DNA of 43,164 nucleotides from an uncultured Bacteroidales bacterium. GTDB lineage: Bacteria; Bacteroidota; Bacteroidia; Bacteroidales; UBA932. Location: positions 1 through 43,164 of the forward strand of contig CAMYAE010000017.1 of NCBI GenBank assembly GCA_947253655.1, in the 5' to 3' direction. The notes under the pieces were generated by a model. It had not been told where the DNA came from and searched no databases. It worked only from the letters and a program-made list of their open reading frames with translations. Both the position numbers and the translations under genes were made by a program. This document shows, one piece after another, positions 1-6,873 of the stretch (position 1 is its first letter; each line of letters starts with the position of its first letter).

Positions 1-41
1 GAAAGTCGATGCAAAACACAACAAAACCGCCACTTTATCGT

Positions 42-49
42 TATCTTTG
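42..49 (+). promoter_or_regulatory. Promoter -7 box for the first lipoprotein
   Basis: TATCTTTG matches the Bacteroidetes -7 consensus TAnnTTTG and lies 32 bases before the ATG at 82. No clear TTG is visible at the expected upstream distance, so the -33 element is weak or absent. Confidence 0.5.
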
Positions 50-81
50 CAGAACATAACTTATTTAATAATAAAGCAACA

Positions 82-504
82 ATGAAGAAATTTCTATTTA
101 CAATGCTTGCCCTTGTCGGGCTGGTGGTGGCATTCTCAGGATGCTCAAAAGATGATGAACCAAGTGAGTTTGACTACCCATTGGAAACTCTGTATGGGAC
201 GTGGCGTGTTACACACGTTGAGCAAAAAGATGGAACAATGTTTGACGTTACATCATCAATTGCCGAACGTTATTTTAAACCGACCTATGCAACTTTTAAT
301 GCCGATGGAACTTATTCCGGACGTGGCTATTTTGGTAACGGCTCGGGAACGTACAAGGCAAAAGGTAAAACCATTAGTTGCTTTATTGATGGCACGGAGT
401 ACCTGAAATACGATGTCCTCAACTTAGCAGGAACGCAATGTGAATTGAAGATGTATCAAACGGGAAGTACATCGTCAATTAGAATAAGATGCAAAAAGCA
501 ATAG
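82..504 (+). CDS. Small lipoprotein, lipocalin-like fold possible
   Basis: This 140-residue protein starts with a lysine-containing hydrophobic signal and an FSGC lipobox, so it is predicted to be a lipoprotein with Cys21 as the lipid anchor. The mature part has an LxGTWxV stretch near residues 37-44 and alternating polar/aromatic strands, which recalls the small lipocalin-like lipoproteins common in Bacteroidales. The fold assignment is inference; no catalytic residues are recognised. It has its own promoter and ends at a strong bidirectional terminator, so it is probably monocistronic. Confidence 0.75.
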   Translation: MKKFLFTMLALVGLVVAFSGCSKDDEPSEFDYPLETLYGTWRVTHVEQKDGTMFDVTSSIAERYFKPTYATFNADGTYSGRGYFGNGSGTYKAKGKTISCFIDGTEYLKYDVLNLAGTQCELKMYQTGSTSSIRIRCKKQ

Positions 505-521
505 TTTCTACCACCAAGAAA

Positions 522-544
522 AAGAGGGGCATTTTGCCCCTCTT
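522..544. terminator. Bidirectional intrinsic terminator
   Basis: A 9-bp perfect stem (AAGAGGGGC / GCCCCTCTT) with loop ATTTT lies between two convergent genes. A-rich sequence on the left and T-rich sequence on the right let it work for both strands: the lipoprotein at 82-504 and the toxin-antitoxin pair read from the right. Confidence 0.8.
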
Positions 545-552
545 CTGTTTCG

Positions 553-861
553 TTAAATCCCTATCGGGCTGGTGATGTCAATACGCAATCCGAGGGCATT
601 TACCAAACGAAAAAACAGCCCCACACCCGGTTCTATCACCCCATTCTCAATCTTCGAGATGTAAGACTTTGTCGTGCCTACACGATTGGCAAGCTCGGCT
701 TGCGTTACCTTGGCTTCCTTGCGCGCTTGAAGAAGTATCTGCGCTGCGTAGAAAGCCCTGGCTTCCTCTTCAAAGGCTTGTCGTTCGGGTGTACCCTCTT
801 TGCCGAACTTGGCATCTAAAACTAAGTCGTAATCTACTATTTGATGATTATTTGTCTGCAT
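553..861 (-). CDS. higA: HigA-type antitoxin, XRE-family HTH
   Basis: This 102-residue protein has a C-terminal Cro/C1-type helix-turn-helix (residues about 50-95, with VTQAELANRVGTTKSYISKI typical of XRE repressors) after an N-terminal acidic, alanine-rich helix. The family neutralises a RelE/HigB-type toxin and represses its own operon. The ATG lies inside the end of the toxin gene (14-base overlap), the toxin-first order typical of HigBA systems. Assignment rests on the domain type and on the partner gene. Confidence 0.85.
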   Translation of the reverse strand: MQTNNHQIVDYDLVLDAKFGKEGTPERQAFEEEARAFYAAQILLQARKEAKVTQAELANRVGTTKSYISKIENGVIEPGVGLFFRLVNALGLRIDITSPIGI

Positions 862-1174
862 AATATGCCTCCTTTATTTTTAATGCTTTTTCTATTTCGT
901 TACTTGGTGTTTTCTGCGTTTTCTTCTGAAATCCATTGAACAACACCACTATTTGCCCCTCATCGAAGATAAAGAATACACGATATATATTGCCGTTGAA
1001 CTCTGTGCGCAACTCAAACAGACCATCACGAATAGACTTTACGAACTTGGTAGAGATACGCTCTTGGGTTTTAAGCAGGAGCAAGCCATATTGTATTTTA
1101 TCCTGCACCTTATCTTCAAGCTCTGCCATAAACCGCTCAAAGTAACCGCCGTATGTTATTATCTTCCTTTTCAT
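848..1174 (-). CDS. higB: HigB-type toxin (Gp49/RelE superfamily mRNA interferase)
   Basis: The start is set at the ATG at 1174 (MKRKIITYG), giving 108 residues; the longer upstream frame has no support and would read through the promoter. The protein matches the phage Gp49-like/HigB family: conserved LRTEF..NIYRVFFIF core, then VLFNGFQKKTQKTP and a C-terminal helix. Members cut mRNA in translating ribosomes. It is translationally coupled to the downstream antitoxin gene by a 14-base overlap. The promoter's -7 box ends only 4 bases before the ATG, so the mRNA is probably leaderless. Confidence 0.85.
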   Translation of the reverse strand: MKRKIITYGGYFERFMAELEDKVQDKIQYGLLLLKTQERISTKFVKSIRDGLFELRTEFNGNIYRVFFIFDEGQIVVLFNGFQKKTQKTPSNEIEKALKIKEAYYADK

Positions 1175-1178
1175 ACTG

Positions 1179-1209
1179 CAAAGATAGTGAAAGTTTCCAT
1201 ATAAAGCAA
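1179..1209 (-). promoter_or_regulatory. higBA promoter
   Basis: On the minus strand TTG (1207-1209) and TATCTTTG (1179-1186) are separated by 20 bases, matching the Bacteroidetes -33/-7 layout. Short inverted arms AAAGCA/TGCTTT (1203-1208 and 1219-1224) overlap the -33 side and could be the antitoxin operator, but they are only 6 bp long. Confidence 0.7.
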
Positions 1210-1267
1210 CTTTTGAGGTGCTTTTTATTGCAGGGAAGAAAAAGTATGTAATGTTAAGATAGAAGTG

Positions 1268-1299
1268 CAACACTGACGAGGCTAGCCCAGTCAGTGTTG
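1268..1299. repeat. 32-bp near-perfect palindrome left of the IS30 element
   Basis: Outer arms CAACACTGAC/GTCAGTGTTG pair over 10 bp and a self-complementary GGCTAGCC forms the centre; only two opposed positions on each side fail to pair. It lies about 15 bases outside the left inverted repeat of the insertion sequence. IS30-family transposases are known to favour palindromic targets, so it may be part of the target site. Confidence 0.7.
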
Positions 1300-1344
1300 T
1301 CGGTCGAATTGGCCGAGTCACCAAGCAACATAAAAAATCAAAAA

Positions 1345-1379
1345 GGGAGCACGAGGCTCCCTGAAATCAATTAACTTTG
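1345..1379 (+). promoter_or_regulatory. Left-end hairpin and transposase promoter of the IS
   Basis: GGGAGC (1345-1350) pairs with GCTCCC (1356-1361) around loop ACGAG; such hairpins inside IS ends can block read-through transcription into the transposase. TAACTTTG (1372-1379) is a -7 box. The first ATG is 9 bases after it, so the transposase mRNA probably has almost no leader. Confidence 0.5.
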
Positions 1380-1387
1380 TGTTGCTC

Positions 1388-2341
1388 ATGAAATACAGCC
1401 AATTGACCCGAGAGCAAAGATACGCAATCCATCTGGGGTTGCAAGAAGGAAGAAGCATAAGCGCCATTGCTCGGCAGCTTGAAGTTCACAAATCAACAGT
1501 TAGCAGGGAAATCCGGAGGAACAGCAACCGTTTCGGCAGGTACAGTTGGGCCGTTGCGGATGAACGCTCTCATGACCGCCGGCACCATTTTCCCGAAAAC
1601 CGTGCGGTTGACGGGAATTCCCTAAGAGAAGCACTCAGGCTGCTAAAGGAAGAAGACTGGTCACCAAGGCAGATATCAGGATATCTGTCACTCAAAGGCA
1701 TAAGCATATCGCACGAAGCCATCTATGCACACATCCGCTCCGATGAGAGCGGAGAACTTCGCACCCACTGCCGGCACGGTATGAAGTACCGCCGTCATAT
1801 TAAATTCCGGCGAAAGACAAAGGTGTGCAACATACCCGACAGGGTGAGCATACATGACCGTCCGGCTGAAGCTGACGGCAAAAGGTTAGGGGACTGGGAG
1901 ATGGACCTGATAATCGGCAAGGGAGGCAGGATCGCCATACTGACTCTTTGCGAAAGACGCAGGAACTATCTGCTTATGAGGAGACTTCCGCACGGGAAGA
2001 GTCCGGAAGGAGTAGCCGAGGCTGCCATAAGTCTTCTTCGCCCATACAAGAAAAATGTCCACACGATAACAACCGACAATGGCTCCGAGTTCAGAGAGCA
2101 CCGCAAAATAGCCGAGCAACTGAAGACGAAAGTTTATTTTGCAGATTCATACGCCTCATGGCAGAAAGGGGCGATAGAGAACACCAACAAACTTATCAGG
2201 CAGTATATACCAAAAGGAACTGATTTTAACCTGCTTACCAACGAATCCATTCACTCCGTGCAGCTGAAAATCAACAGGAGGCCTAGAGAAAAACTCAACT
2301 TTTCCACACCTAAGGATGAATTTTTTAAATTTTTGTCGTAA
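1388..2341 (+). CDS. IS30-family transposase
   Basis: The start is taken at ATG 1388 (MKYSQLTREQRY, the usual IS30 beginning) rather than an in-frame GTG at 1379 that is part of the promoter; this gives 317 residues. The N-terminal HTH (about residues 6-45, SISAIARQLEVHKSTVSREI) binds the ends. The DDE integrase-like core is complete: D173 in WEMD, D230 in TTDNGSEF and E264 in KGAIENTN. The gene is intact, so the element may still be active. Confidence 0.93.
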   Translation: MKYSQLTREQRYAIHLGLQEGRSISAIARQLEVHKSTVSREIRRNSNRFGRYSWAVADERSHDRRHHFPENRAVDGNSLREALRLLKEEDWSPRQISGYLSLKGISISHEAIYAHIRSDESGELRTHCRHGMKYRRHIKFRRKTKVCNIPDRVSIHDRPAEADGKRLGDWEMDLIIGKGGRIAILTLCERRRNYLLMRRLPHGKSPEGVAEAAISLLRPYKKNVHTITTDNGSEFREHRKIAEQLKTKVYFADSYASWQKGAIENTNKLIRQYIPKGTDFNLLTNESIHSVQLKINRRPREKLNFSTPKDEFFKFLS

Positions 2342-2423
2342 TGTCGCTCTTGCTTGTTGACTCTACCTACTGGCATAAAAAACACTTTTATTTGGAGTTC
2401 TTTGATAGGATTGATAAATTCGC

Positions 2424-2459
2424 AGTTAGAGTAGTCGGTCATGACCGACTACTCTAACT
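2424..2459. repeat. 36-bp perfect palindrome
   Basis: The segment reads the same on both strands over all 36 bases; each arm is AGTTAGAGTAGTCGGT followed by the central CATG. It has no loop and no T-run, so it is not a standard terminator. It lies 60 bases outside the right inverted repeat of the IS30 element, mirroring the palindrome on the left side. Confidence 0.85.
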
Positions 2460-2576
2460 CAACAAAACAAAACTTGACACAGTTCAGTTTACACTACCCC
2501 GCCTCGAACTCGGCGGAAGAAGCCCCGCCGCGCTGCTCGCCCTTGGCAGCAAGACTTATCAAAGACGATATTTTAG

Positions 2577-2616
2577 AAAAAAAGGATGCCATCGCTGTGT
2601 ACATTTAGCGATGGCA
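2577..2616 (-). terminator. Intrinsic terminator for the two-gene unit
   Basis: A 10-bp perfect stem (TGCCATCGCT / AGCGATGGCA, 10-base loop) is followed on the minus strand by seven T residues (A-run at 2577-2583). It lies about 100 bases after the stop of the secreted protein gene and should end that transcript. Confidence 0.75.
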
Positions 2617-2713
2617 AACTTAAGCGGGACCTGCCCCTTATGACGGAAACATTCTTACCGAATGCGGGAGATTATTTTATGGCTTGGCACTTTTCATCTT
2701 GAATCCTCTATTA

Positions 2714-3961
2714 TCAGTCAAATTTAGCATTCCGCTCATTTATTGCTCTATTCGCATCATCTACTATCTTTTTGACCCTTTTGTAGTTGGCAGATGCAAC
2801 ATCATATTTAATCAACTCATATAATTGACTAAAATCTTTTGGAGAGCAAAACACTAAATATGGTTCATGCATTTGGCTCTCGTATGAACTATTACTTGGG
2901 TCATATTCCTCCCAGTTATCTAATCTAAGTGATGGGTTGCCTTTATCGTCAACTTCAAATACAGCGAAAAGTTCGGTTGAAACCCATTTGTTAATGAATC
3001 CCGCAGTAAAATATCCCACTTCGTCCCCGAAATCTACAGGAATCTTCTTTTTGAATTTCGTTACCTTTTCTTTTTGTGCTGTTTGAGACCAATTGATGAA
3101 TTTTTCATTAATTATCCCCATCTTTTGCTCAAAAGATGCATAATCTTTTGCCTCAATTCTAAGATAGCGCAAATTGATATTACCATCCGTATCATCTATT
3201 AGACCAATGAGCAATGAGAGAGAATCGCGGATTTCCATTATTCTTACACTCCGCTTTCCAAGTCTCCCTACGAGGATAAGCCCTTTTTTCGACAGCCAAT
3301 CAGTCTCTTCGAGTTTACGCTGCTTTGCTTTTTCCCATTCTGATTTCTGAGTTTCAGAAAAAAAGTTGTCTTTTTTTGATTCTATCGATGAATAGGTTTC
3401 ACCGTAAGTCTCCAAATATGAGGAGCCTCCTATTGCTTTGAAGCAAACATCCTTATAACGATATCCTGGAATCTCTCCCAGACTCCATTCTAAGGCATAA
3501 AAACGATTCTCGTTAAGGTAGTACTTTTTATTTGAATTCAAGTCTGACAAGCAACTATTCCAAACTTCTGGGTTTCTCATATATGATTGATAGTTGTTTG
3601 CGTCATTGATTTCAAAATAATATACTTTTCCATCTTTTGAAACCTTTAGGTATTCAGTCTTTTTAATGGTTTCAATACCTTCAACTTGAAGATACCCATC
3701 AAAAATACTATAGTCGAAAGGCTTGTAGTGGGGGATAGAGAAAAGATTATGTAGTTGTTTTTCTATAGGTATAGGCGTGATTCTCTTTATCTTTCCATCC
3801 ACTATCGCGGATACATTGAATCTTGTTTCATGGCTCATCTCTACAGCATGAAAATATGCTGTGTGGCCAAACATCGATTCGTATGATGGGAATCCGTCAA
3901 TTTGAGCAAAAACATTTATTCCCATCAAGACACAAATAAGAAGTGTAATTACCTTTTTCAT
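2714..3961 (-). CDS. Secreted protein of unknown function
   Basis: The start is set at ATG 3961 (MKKVITLL), which gives 415 residues with a clean Sec signal peptide ending near VFA-Q (residue 19-20); the longer frame lacks support. The mature protein is rich in aromatic and charged residues with repeated KDGKVYYFEI-like strands, suggesting a beta-rich fold. No domain is recognised. It is preceded at 10 bases by the nuclease-like gene, so the two are co-transcribed. A periplasmic or surface role is inferred only from the signal peptide. Confidence 0.7.
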   Translation of the reverse strand: MKKVITLLICVLMGINVFAQIDGFPSYESMFGHTAYFHAVEMSHETRFNVSAIVDGKIKRITPIPIEKQLHNLFSIPHYKPFDYSIFDGYLQVEGIETIKKTEYLKVSKDGKVYYFEINDANNYQSYMRNPEVWNSCLSDLNSNKKYYLNENRFYALEWSLGEIPGYRYKDVCFKAIGGSSYLETYGETYSSIESKKDNFFSETQKSEWEKAKQRKLEETDWLSKKGLILVGRLGKRSVRIMEIRDSLSLLIGLIDDTDGNINLRYLRIEAKDYASFEQKMGIINEKFINWSQTAQKEKVTKFKKKIPVDFGDEVGYFTAGFINKWVSTELFAVFEVDDKGNPSLRLDNWEEYDPSNSSYESQMHEPYLVFCSPKDFSQLYELIKYDVASANYKRVKKIVDDANRAINERNAKFD

Positions 3962-3971
3962 TTTGGTTGCT

Positions 3972-4598
3972 CTATATACTATGCTGTGTAAAACTACCGG
4001 TGAATATGTCATTGCATTCTATGCGTAAAGCTGTATCTTTCCTTATTTCAAAATACCATAGGTGACATTCTGCATTTGTTTGATTATCTCCGAGTTTTAT
4101 TTGGGCTTCGTTCAAACATTTCTTCAATATACCAGCAGCGTCTTGATAATCGGCCCGCTTTCTTCTATCACATACAACGAAAGAAAATATACAACTGAAT
4201 TCATTGTCTTTATCCAATAATTTCTGGTAGTCAAAGACAACACCTTTTTGGTTGATAGATTCGCCACATTTGAATTCTATGCCAACAAGAGAGCCATCAG
4301 AATTAACTATAACAAAGTCAATAAATCCAGACCAACCTCTTTTTATATGTTCTCTGACATATCCTCCGTTCTGGTCATGTTTGTAAGTAACATTTCCATG
4401 CTTTGAGGTAGACCATTCAGGATGAAGCCCTGCCTCTTCTCCAAATACAATTGAACAGTTACTGGATAAATGTTGGGAAAAATAATGATGAAGATATCTT
4501 TCATTGAAATTTTTCCCGTTTTGCGGCAAAAGGCTCAACTCCTTCATCAAATCATTCAAAACACCAGCTATTGCTTCGCTATTCACAAATACATACAT
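3972..4598 (-). CDS. PD-(D/E)XK nuclease-like protein
   Basis: This 208-residue protein has GFIDFVIVNSDGSLVGIEFK, in which D94, E108 and K110 fit the D-x(n)-ExK metal site of restriction-endonuclease-like folds; E54/E55 could be the extra acidic residue. Helices before and after fit the alpha-beta-alpha core. Proteins of this type occur in restriction, mobile-element and defence contexts, but no target is known here. It is the first gene of a two-gene unit with the secreted protein. A -7 box TATCTTTG (minus strand, 4624-4631) lies just upstream. Biochemical activity is inference. Confidence 0.6.
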   Translation of the reverse strand: MYVFVNSEAIAGVLNDLMKELSLLPQNGKNFNERYLHHYFSQHLSSNCSIVFGEEAGLHPEWSTSKHGNVTYKHDQNGGYVREHIKRGWSGFIDFVIVNSDGSLVGIEFKCGESINQKGVVFDYQKLLDKDNEFSCIFSFVVCDRRKRADYQDAAGILKKCLNEAQIKLGDNQTNAECHLWYFEIRKDTALRIECNDIFTGSFTQHSI

Positions 4599-4623
4599 AT
4601 CCGGTTTAGTTACTAATCAAAAT

Positions 4624-4631
4624 CAAAGATA
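4624..4631 (-). promoter_or_regulatory. Promoter -7 box of the nuclease-like gene unit
   Basis: TATCTTTG on the minus strand lies 26 bases before the ATG at 4598. A second similar box (TACCTTTG) is about 38 bases further upstream. Neither has a clear TTG at 19-20 bases. Confidence 0.45.
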
Positions 4632-4674
4632 TGATTAAACATTCTATATGGATTGTCCACACAAAGGTATTATT

Positions 4675-4929
4675 TTATTTGCGATTAGCAACACGGAATG
4701 ACGCATATTCGGAGTATTTCCGGCGGCCGGTGAGGCGGATATGGATATCCTCGAGGGCTTCGTAGGCCTCAAGGTGAGTGGGAGAGCAGTCGCAGACGAG
4801 GTTGAAATACTCCCTGAAGCCTTCCGGCGATAGCAGCTGCCTGACGCATTCCGGAAGCGGCTCCACCTCCTTGAATGCGCCCAGCACCGCCTCGCGCCGT
4901 GCCAGCTTCTGCTCTGATATCTTCACCAT
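4675..4929 (-). CDS. Small hypothetical protein of the prophage remnant
   Basis: An 84-residue, mostly helical, charged protein with no recognised domain. Its ATG overlaps the stop codon of the terminase fragment by one base (TAATG), so it was part of the same phage transcript. The frame is open to a normal stop. Being next to a truncated terminase, it is probably a relic; a packaging-related role cannot be shown. Confidence 0.45.
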   Translation of the reverse strand: MVKISEQKLARREAVLGAFKEVEPLPECVRQLLSPEGFREYFNLVCDCSPTHLEAYEALEDIHIRLTGRRKYSEYASFRVANRK

Positions 4930-5172
4930 TATAGCCTTAGCATCCCTCTCTGATTATACGGGTCATTATCCTGTGCGGCCTGTGCCGTCATCCACTCACC
5001 GAGAGCCATGATAGCGGCCACGATGCCGTCAATCTTCTGCGACGACTTCTCCTTGTCCGGCTTGATGTTTCCGGCGGGGTCGGTCTTGACGACGGTCGAG
5101 GCCATCATCCAGTGCAGCACCGGATTCCCGAAATGCTCCAGCCGTCCGGAGAGGACGAGATTCTCCCATCTA
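4929..5172 (-). pseudogene. Phage terminase large subunit, C-terminal fragment
   Basis: The minus-strand frame after a TAG at about 5173-5175 reads a stretch containing WENLVLSGRLEHFGNPVLHW, then TDPAGNIKPDKEKSSQKIDG and IVAAIMALGEWM. This pattern is typical of the extreme C-terminus of phage terminase large subunits (nuclease domain end). The ATPase domain and most of the nuclease are missing, so about 80 residues of an expected 450-600 remain. It ends the prophage piece on this side. The family call rests on recalled sequence patterns. Confidence 0.7.
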
Positions 5173-5234
5173 TCTTTTGACTACCTTTTGCAGCCATTCC
5201 GCTGCCAAGTTTTCTATGCAAATCGTAAACAATG

Positions 5235-5357
5235 GTAAGCCTCCGGTGACACCCGTATTGCACAAATCGACCTTTTAGCACCGACTCGGTACGAGTTGGT
5301 GCTAAAAGGTAACCCTGATATTTCAGGATTCAATGACGGGTGCCACCGGAGGCTTAC
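5235..5357. repeat. Nested inverted-repeat element (MITE-like)
   Basis: Outer inverted repeats begin with GTAAGCCTCCGGTG at 5235 and end with CACCGGAGGCTTAC at 5357; they match over about 26 bases with one mismatch and one insertion. Inside is a hairpin with 18-bp arms (5271-5288 and 5292-5309, only one G-T wobble, 3-base loop GTA) and a small CCTGA/TCAGG hairpin (5314-5327). The layout is that of a miniature inverted-repeat element or a structured RNA. The right arm contains the stop codon of the 53-residue ORF read leftwards. Confidence 0.75.
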
Positions 5358-5515
5358 TCTGCTTTCAGTGCCTCGAACAAATCTTCACCAAAGCCTGCCG
5401 ATTTACTTTCGGTATTCTCCATATACATAACAGCCAATGCACTTGCGGAATACACAGTCAAAGCAATAACTACTTTTTTGCCATGATTAAGGAAGAAGTA
5501 ATGATCATTCTGCAT
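5354..5515 (-). CDS. Small membrane peptide, 53 residues
   Basis: An ATG-started frame on the minus strand encodes 53 residues: a polar start ending in GKK, a hydrophobic segment VVIALTVYSASALAVMYM (residues 15-32), then an acidic tail ending in GFGEDLFEALKAE. It starts 18 bases after the Big2 lipoprotein gene, so it may be its co-transcribed partner. The lysine-hydrophobic-EAL(A/K)xE layout recalls the NVEALA-type small peptides of Bacteroidetes, but similarity is loose. Its last codons lie inside the inverted-repeat element. Confidence 0.4.
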   Translation of the reverse strand: MQNDHYFFLNHGKKVVIALTVYSASALAVMYMENTESKSAGFGEDLFEALKAE

Positions 5516-5533
5516 TCCAGCTATATTGTATCG

Positions 5534-6062
5534 TTAAATCAATGCTTTGGTAAGCCTTGAGGTATAGCTTGTTGAAATAGCTACCATTGCATGCTCCACC
5601 GTTCCGTTTGACTTGAAAGTGAATCCGAGAAAAGCTGTATAGGAATTATAAGAAAAGTAAGTCCACATTTCTTGTCCGCCTGATGTAGTGGAGGTTTTGT
5701 AATTTGTTCCGAGAAGTTTAGTCACCTCAGATTTTGATTTGCCAATGAGGACGTCTATATCTGGATACAAATTGTACTGTGGCATTATGGTTACAGGTAT
5801 TTTCTTAACCTGCCAATTCCCTGAAGCAGTTATCTTTGTATTTCCAACCTTGTTTGCAGTCACGAGCCCACTCTCATCCACTTCTGCATAATAATCATCC
5901 TCGGATGTAAAAGTTGCGTTTGAAGCATTTGTGGTAATTGCCTTTGTTCCTTCGGCATAAAGAGTAATTTCACTTGGTGAAACTGTAAGATTAGCAGCCT
6001 CTTTCTGGCAGCCTATAAGTATTGGCATTAATGCGGTGAGGAGAACAGTTATTTTTTTTCAT
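5534..6062 (-). pseudogene. Big2-domain lipoprotein with an A8 frameshift at its start
   Basis: From residue 12 on the frame is open and encodes a lipoprotein signal end (LIGC), a Big2-like immunoglobulin domain (VSPSEITLYAEGTKAI...VDESGLVTANKVGNTKITA) and a C-terminal domain with IDVLIGKSKSEVTKLLG, like SmpA/OmlA-type beta folds. The natural ATG at 6062 is followed by eight A residues (6052-6059) and runs out of frame; with seven it would read MKKITVLLTALMPILIGC, a perfect lipoprotein signal. The gene may be phase-variable, expressed by slippage, or broken. Internal ATG 6028 would leave a signal too short for export. Confidence 0.7.
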
Positions 6063-6065
6063 ATC

Positions 6066-6108
6066 TGATAAAAATTTATCAAAAATACCCCCGCAGCGAC
6101 TTTTCCAA
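6066..6108 (-). promoter_or_regulatory. Promoter and operator-like palindrome of the Big2 lipoprotein
   Basis: On the minus strand TTG (6106-6108), an 18-base spacer and TATTTTTG (6080-6087) form a promoter. The palindrome TGATAAAAATTTATCA (6066-6081) overlaps the end of the -7 box and the expected start of transcription, 3 bases before the ATG. Its core GATAAA-N2-TTTATC is shared with the palindrome at 6882-6899. Confidence 0.65.
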
Positions 6109-6207
6109 ATTTTTCTCAACATTTTATTTAAAGACAGAAACAGTATATAACGAAGCGAGGTCGTACAGCGAATGCACGACCTCGTATTCTCCTTATTATT
6201 AACTACT

Positions 6208-6627
6208 TCAGATTGCAATCAATTCCCTGCCCAGACTATGTAGAGAGGAGACTATCTCCTGCTTACGTTTCTCGCTCGGCTTCTTAATGCCGTAAATGTA
6301 CTTTGAAAGCAGGCTCTTATTGATGCCTATGCTTCTGGCGACCTCGGAAACATTCAACTGAGGGAACCGTGCGAAAATCATAGCGATATCATTGGTGTAG
6401 TCCGGCTCTGCCGTCTCTTCCAGAAAGCTGGAGATGTGGATATCCTCATCCAATGACGGCCAGCGGATATCATCACCGAAGCGACCTATCTTATAGTCAA
6501 GACGATCTTCCTCGGTAGCTTCAAGCAGTACCGGGAATGCCTCCAAAGGTCTTGAATACACCTTTGCAGCATCAGTTTCAATATAGACTCGCCTTGAGTC
6601 AAACCATACTTTACTTATCTTCTCCAT
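6208..6627 (-). CDS. DUF2442 protein with C-terminal helix-turn-helix
   Basis: The start at ATG 6627 (MEKISKVWFD) gives the usual DUF2442 beginning and 139 residues. The N-terminal DUF2442 domain (about residues 1-60, with VYSRPLEAFPVLLEA) is followed by a Xre/Cro-like HTH (about 90-135, LNVSEVARSIGINKSLLSKY). DUF2442 often follows DUF4160 and such pairs resemble toxin-antitoxin modules; the HTH fits an autoregulating antitoxin. The gene overlaps the DUF4160 gene by 17 bases. The role is inferred from layout. Confidence 0.75.
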   Translation of the reverse strand: MEKISKVWFDSRRVYIETDAAKVYSRPLEAFPVLLEATEEDRLDYKIGRFGDDIRWPSLDEDIHISSFLEETAEPDYTNDIAMIFARFPQLNVSEVARSIGINKSLLSKYIYGIKKPSEKRKQEIVSSLHSLGRELIAI

Positions 6628-6850
6628 GATATTCAGTCCATTTTTCAATAATATCCTCTTGGTATATCTTCACTATCTGAACGGCCTTCTTCAGGTCTTT
6701 CGGCTTTATACCCTGATTCTCTACTATCTCCAATGTCTTGACATTTATCTTCGCTCTTCCATCTCCGTTCTCTACATGCACGTGGATTGGCAAGTGCTCA
6801 AGAGAATAGAAGAAGAACCTCATTCCGAATAATTCAAACAGTGTCGGCAT
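6611..6850 (-). CDS. DUF4160 protein, putative toxin partner
   Basis: The ATG at 6850 (MPTLFELFGMRFFFYS) is preferred over an in-frame TTG at 6865. The 79-residue protein has the DUF4160 hallmarks: RFFFYS near the start, HLPIHVHVENGDGRAKI (residues 20-35) and a C-terminal helix with a tryptophan. It overlaps the DUF2442-HTH gene and shares its operator-bearing promoter. DUF4160 proteins are suspected toxins; activity is not established. Confidence 0.75.
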   Translation of the reverse strand: MPTLFELFGMRFFFYSLEHLPIHVHVENGDGRAKINVKTLEIVENQGIKPKDLKKAVQIVKIYQEDIIEKWTEYHGEDK

Positions 6851-6873
6851 AGTATCTCGTATCAAATTCTATG

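Larger units (their letters stand above)
1315..2363 (+). mobile_element. IS30-family insertion sequence
   Basis: One full-length IS30-type transposase gene is bracketed by inverted repeats GAGTCACCAAGCAA (1315-1328) and TTGCTTGTTGACTC (2350-2363), which differ at one position. The limits given are the outer edges of these repeats; true ends may be a few bases further out because a partial GG match continues. About 1.05 kb is a normal size for the family. No target duplication could be recognised. Confidence 0.75.
2364..2713. other. Non-coding stretch between the IS and the next gene
   Basis: No credible gene is seen in these 350 bases. They contain the 36-bp palindrome at 2424-2459, a GC-rich patch around 2497-2540 with a short CCGCC/GGCGG hairpin, and the terminator at 2577-2616 that serves the minus-strand gene to the right. 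Confidence 0.6.

Noticed and set aside
4675..5172. A complete functional phage packaging locus
   Set aside because: Only the terminase C-terminus remains and no small terminase, portal or head genes are seen.
5235..5357. Integron attC site
   Set aside because: The arms lack the RYYYAAC/GTTRRRY core sites and no integrase gene is nearby.
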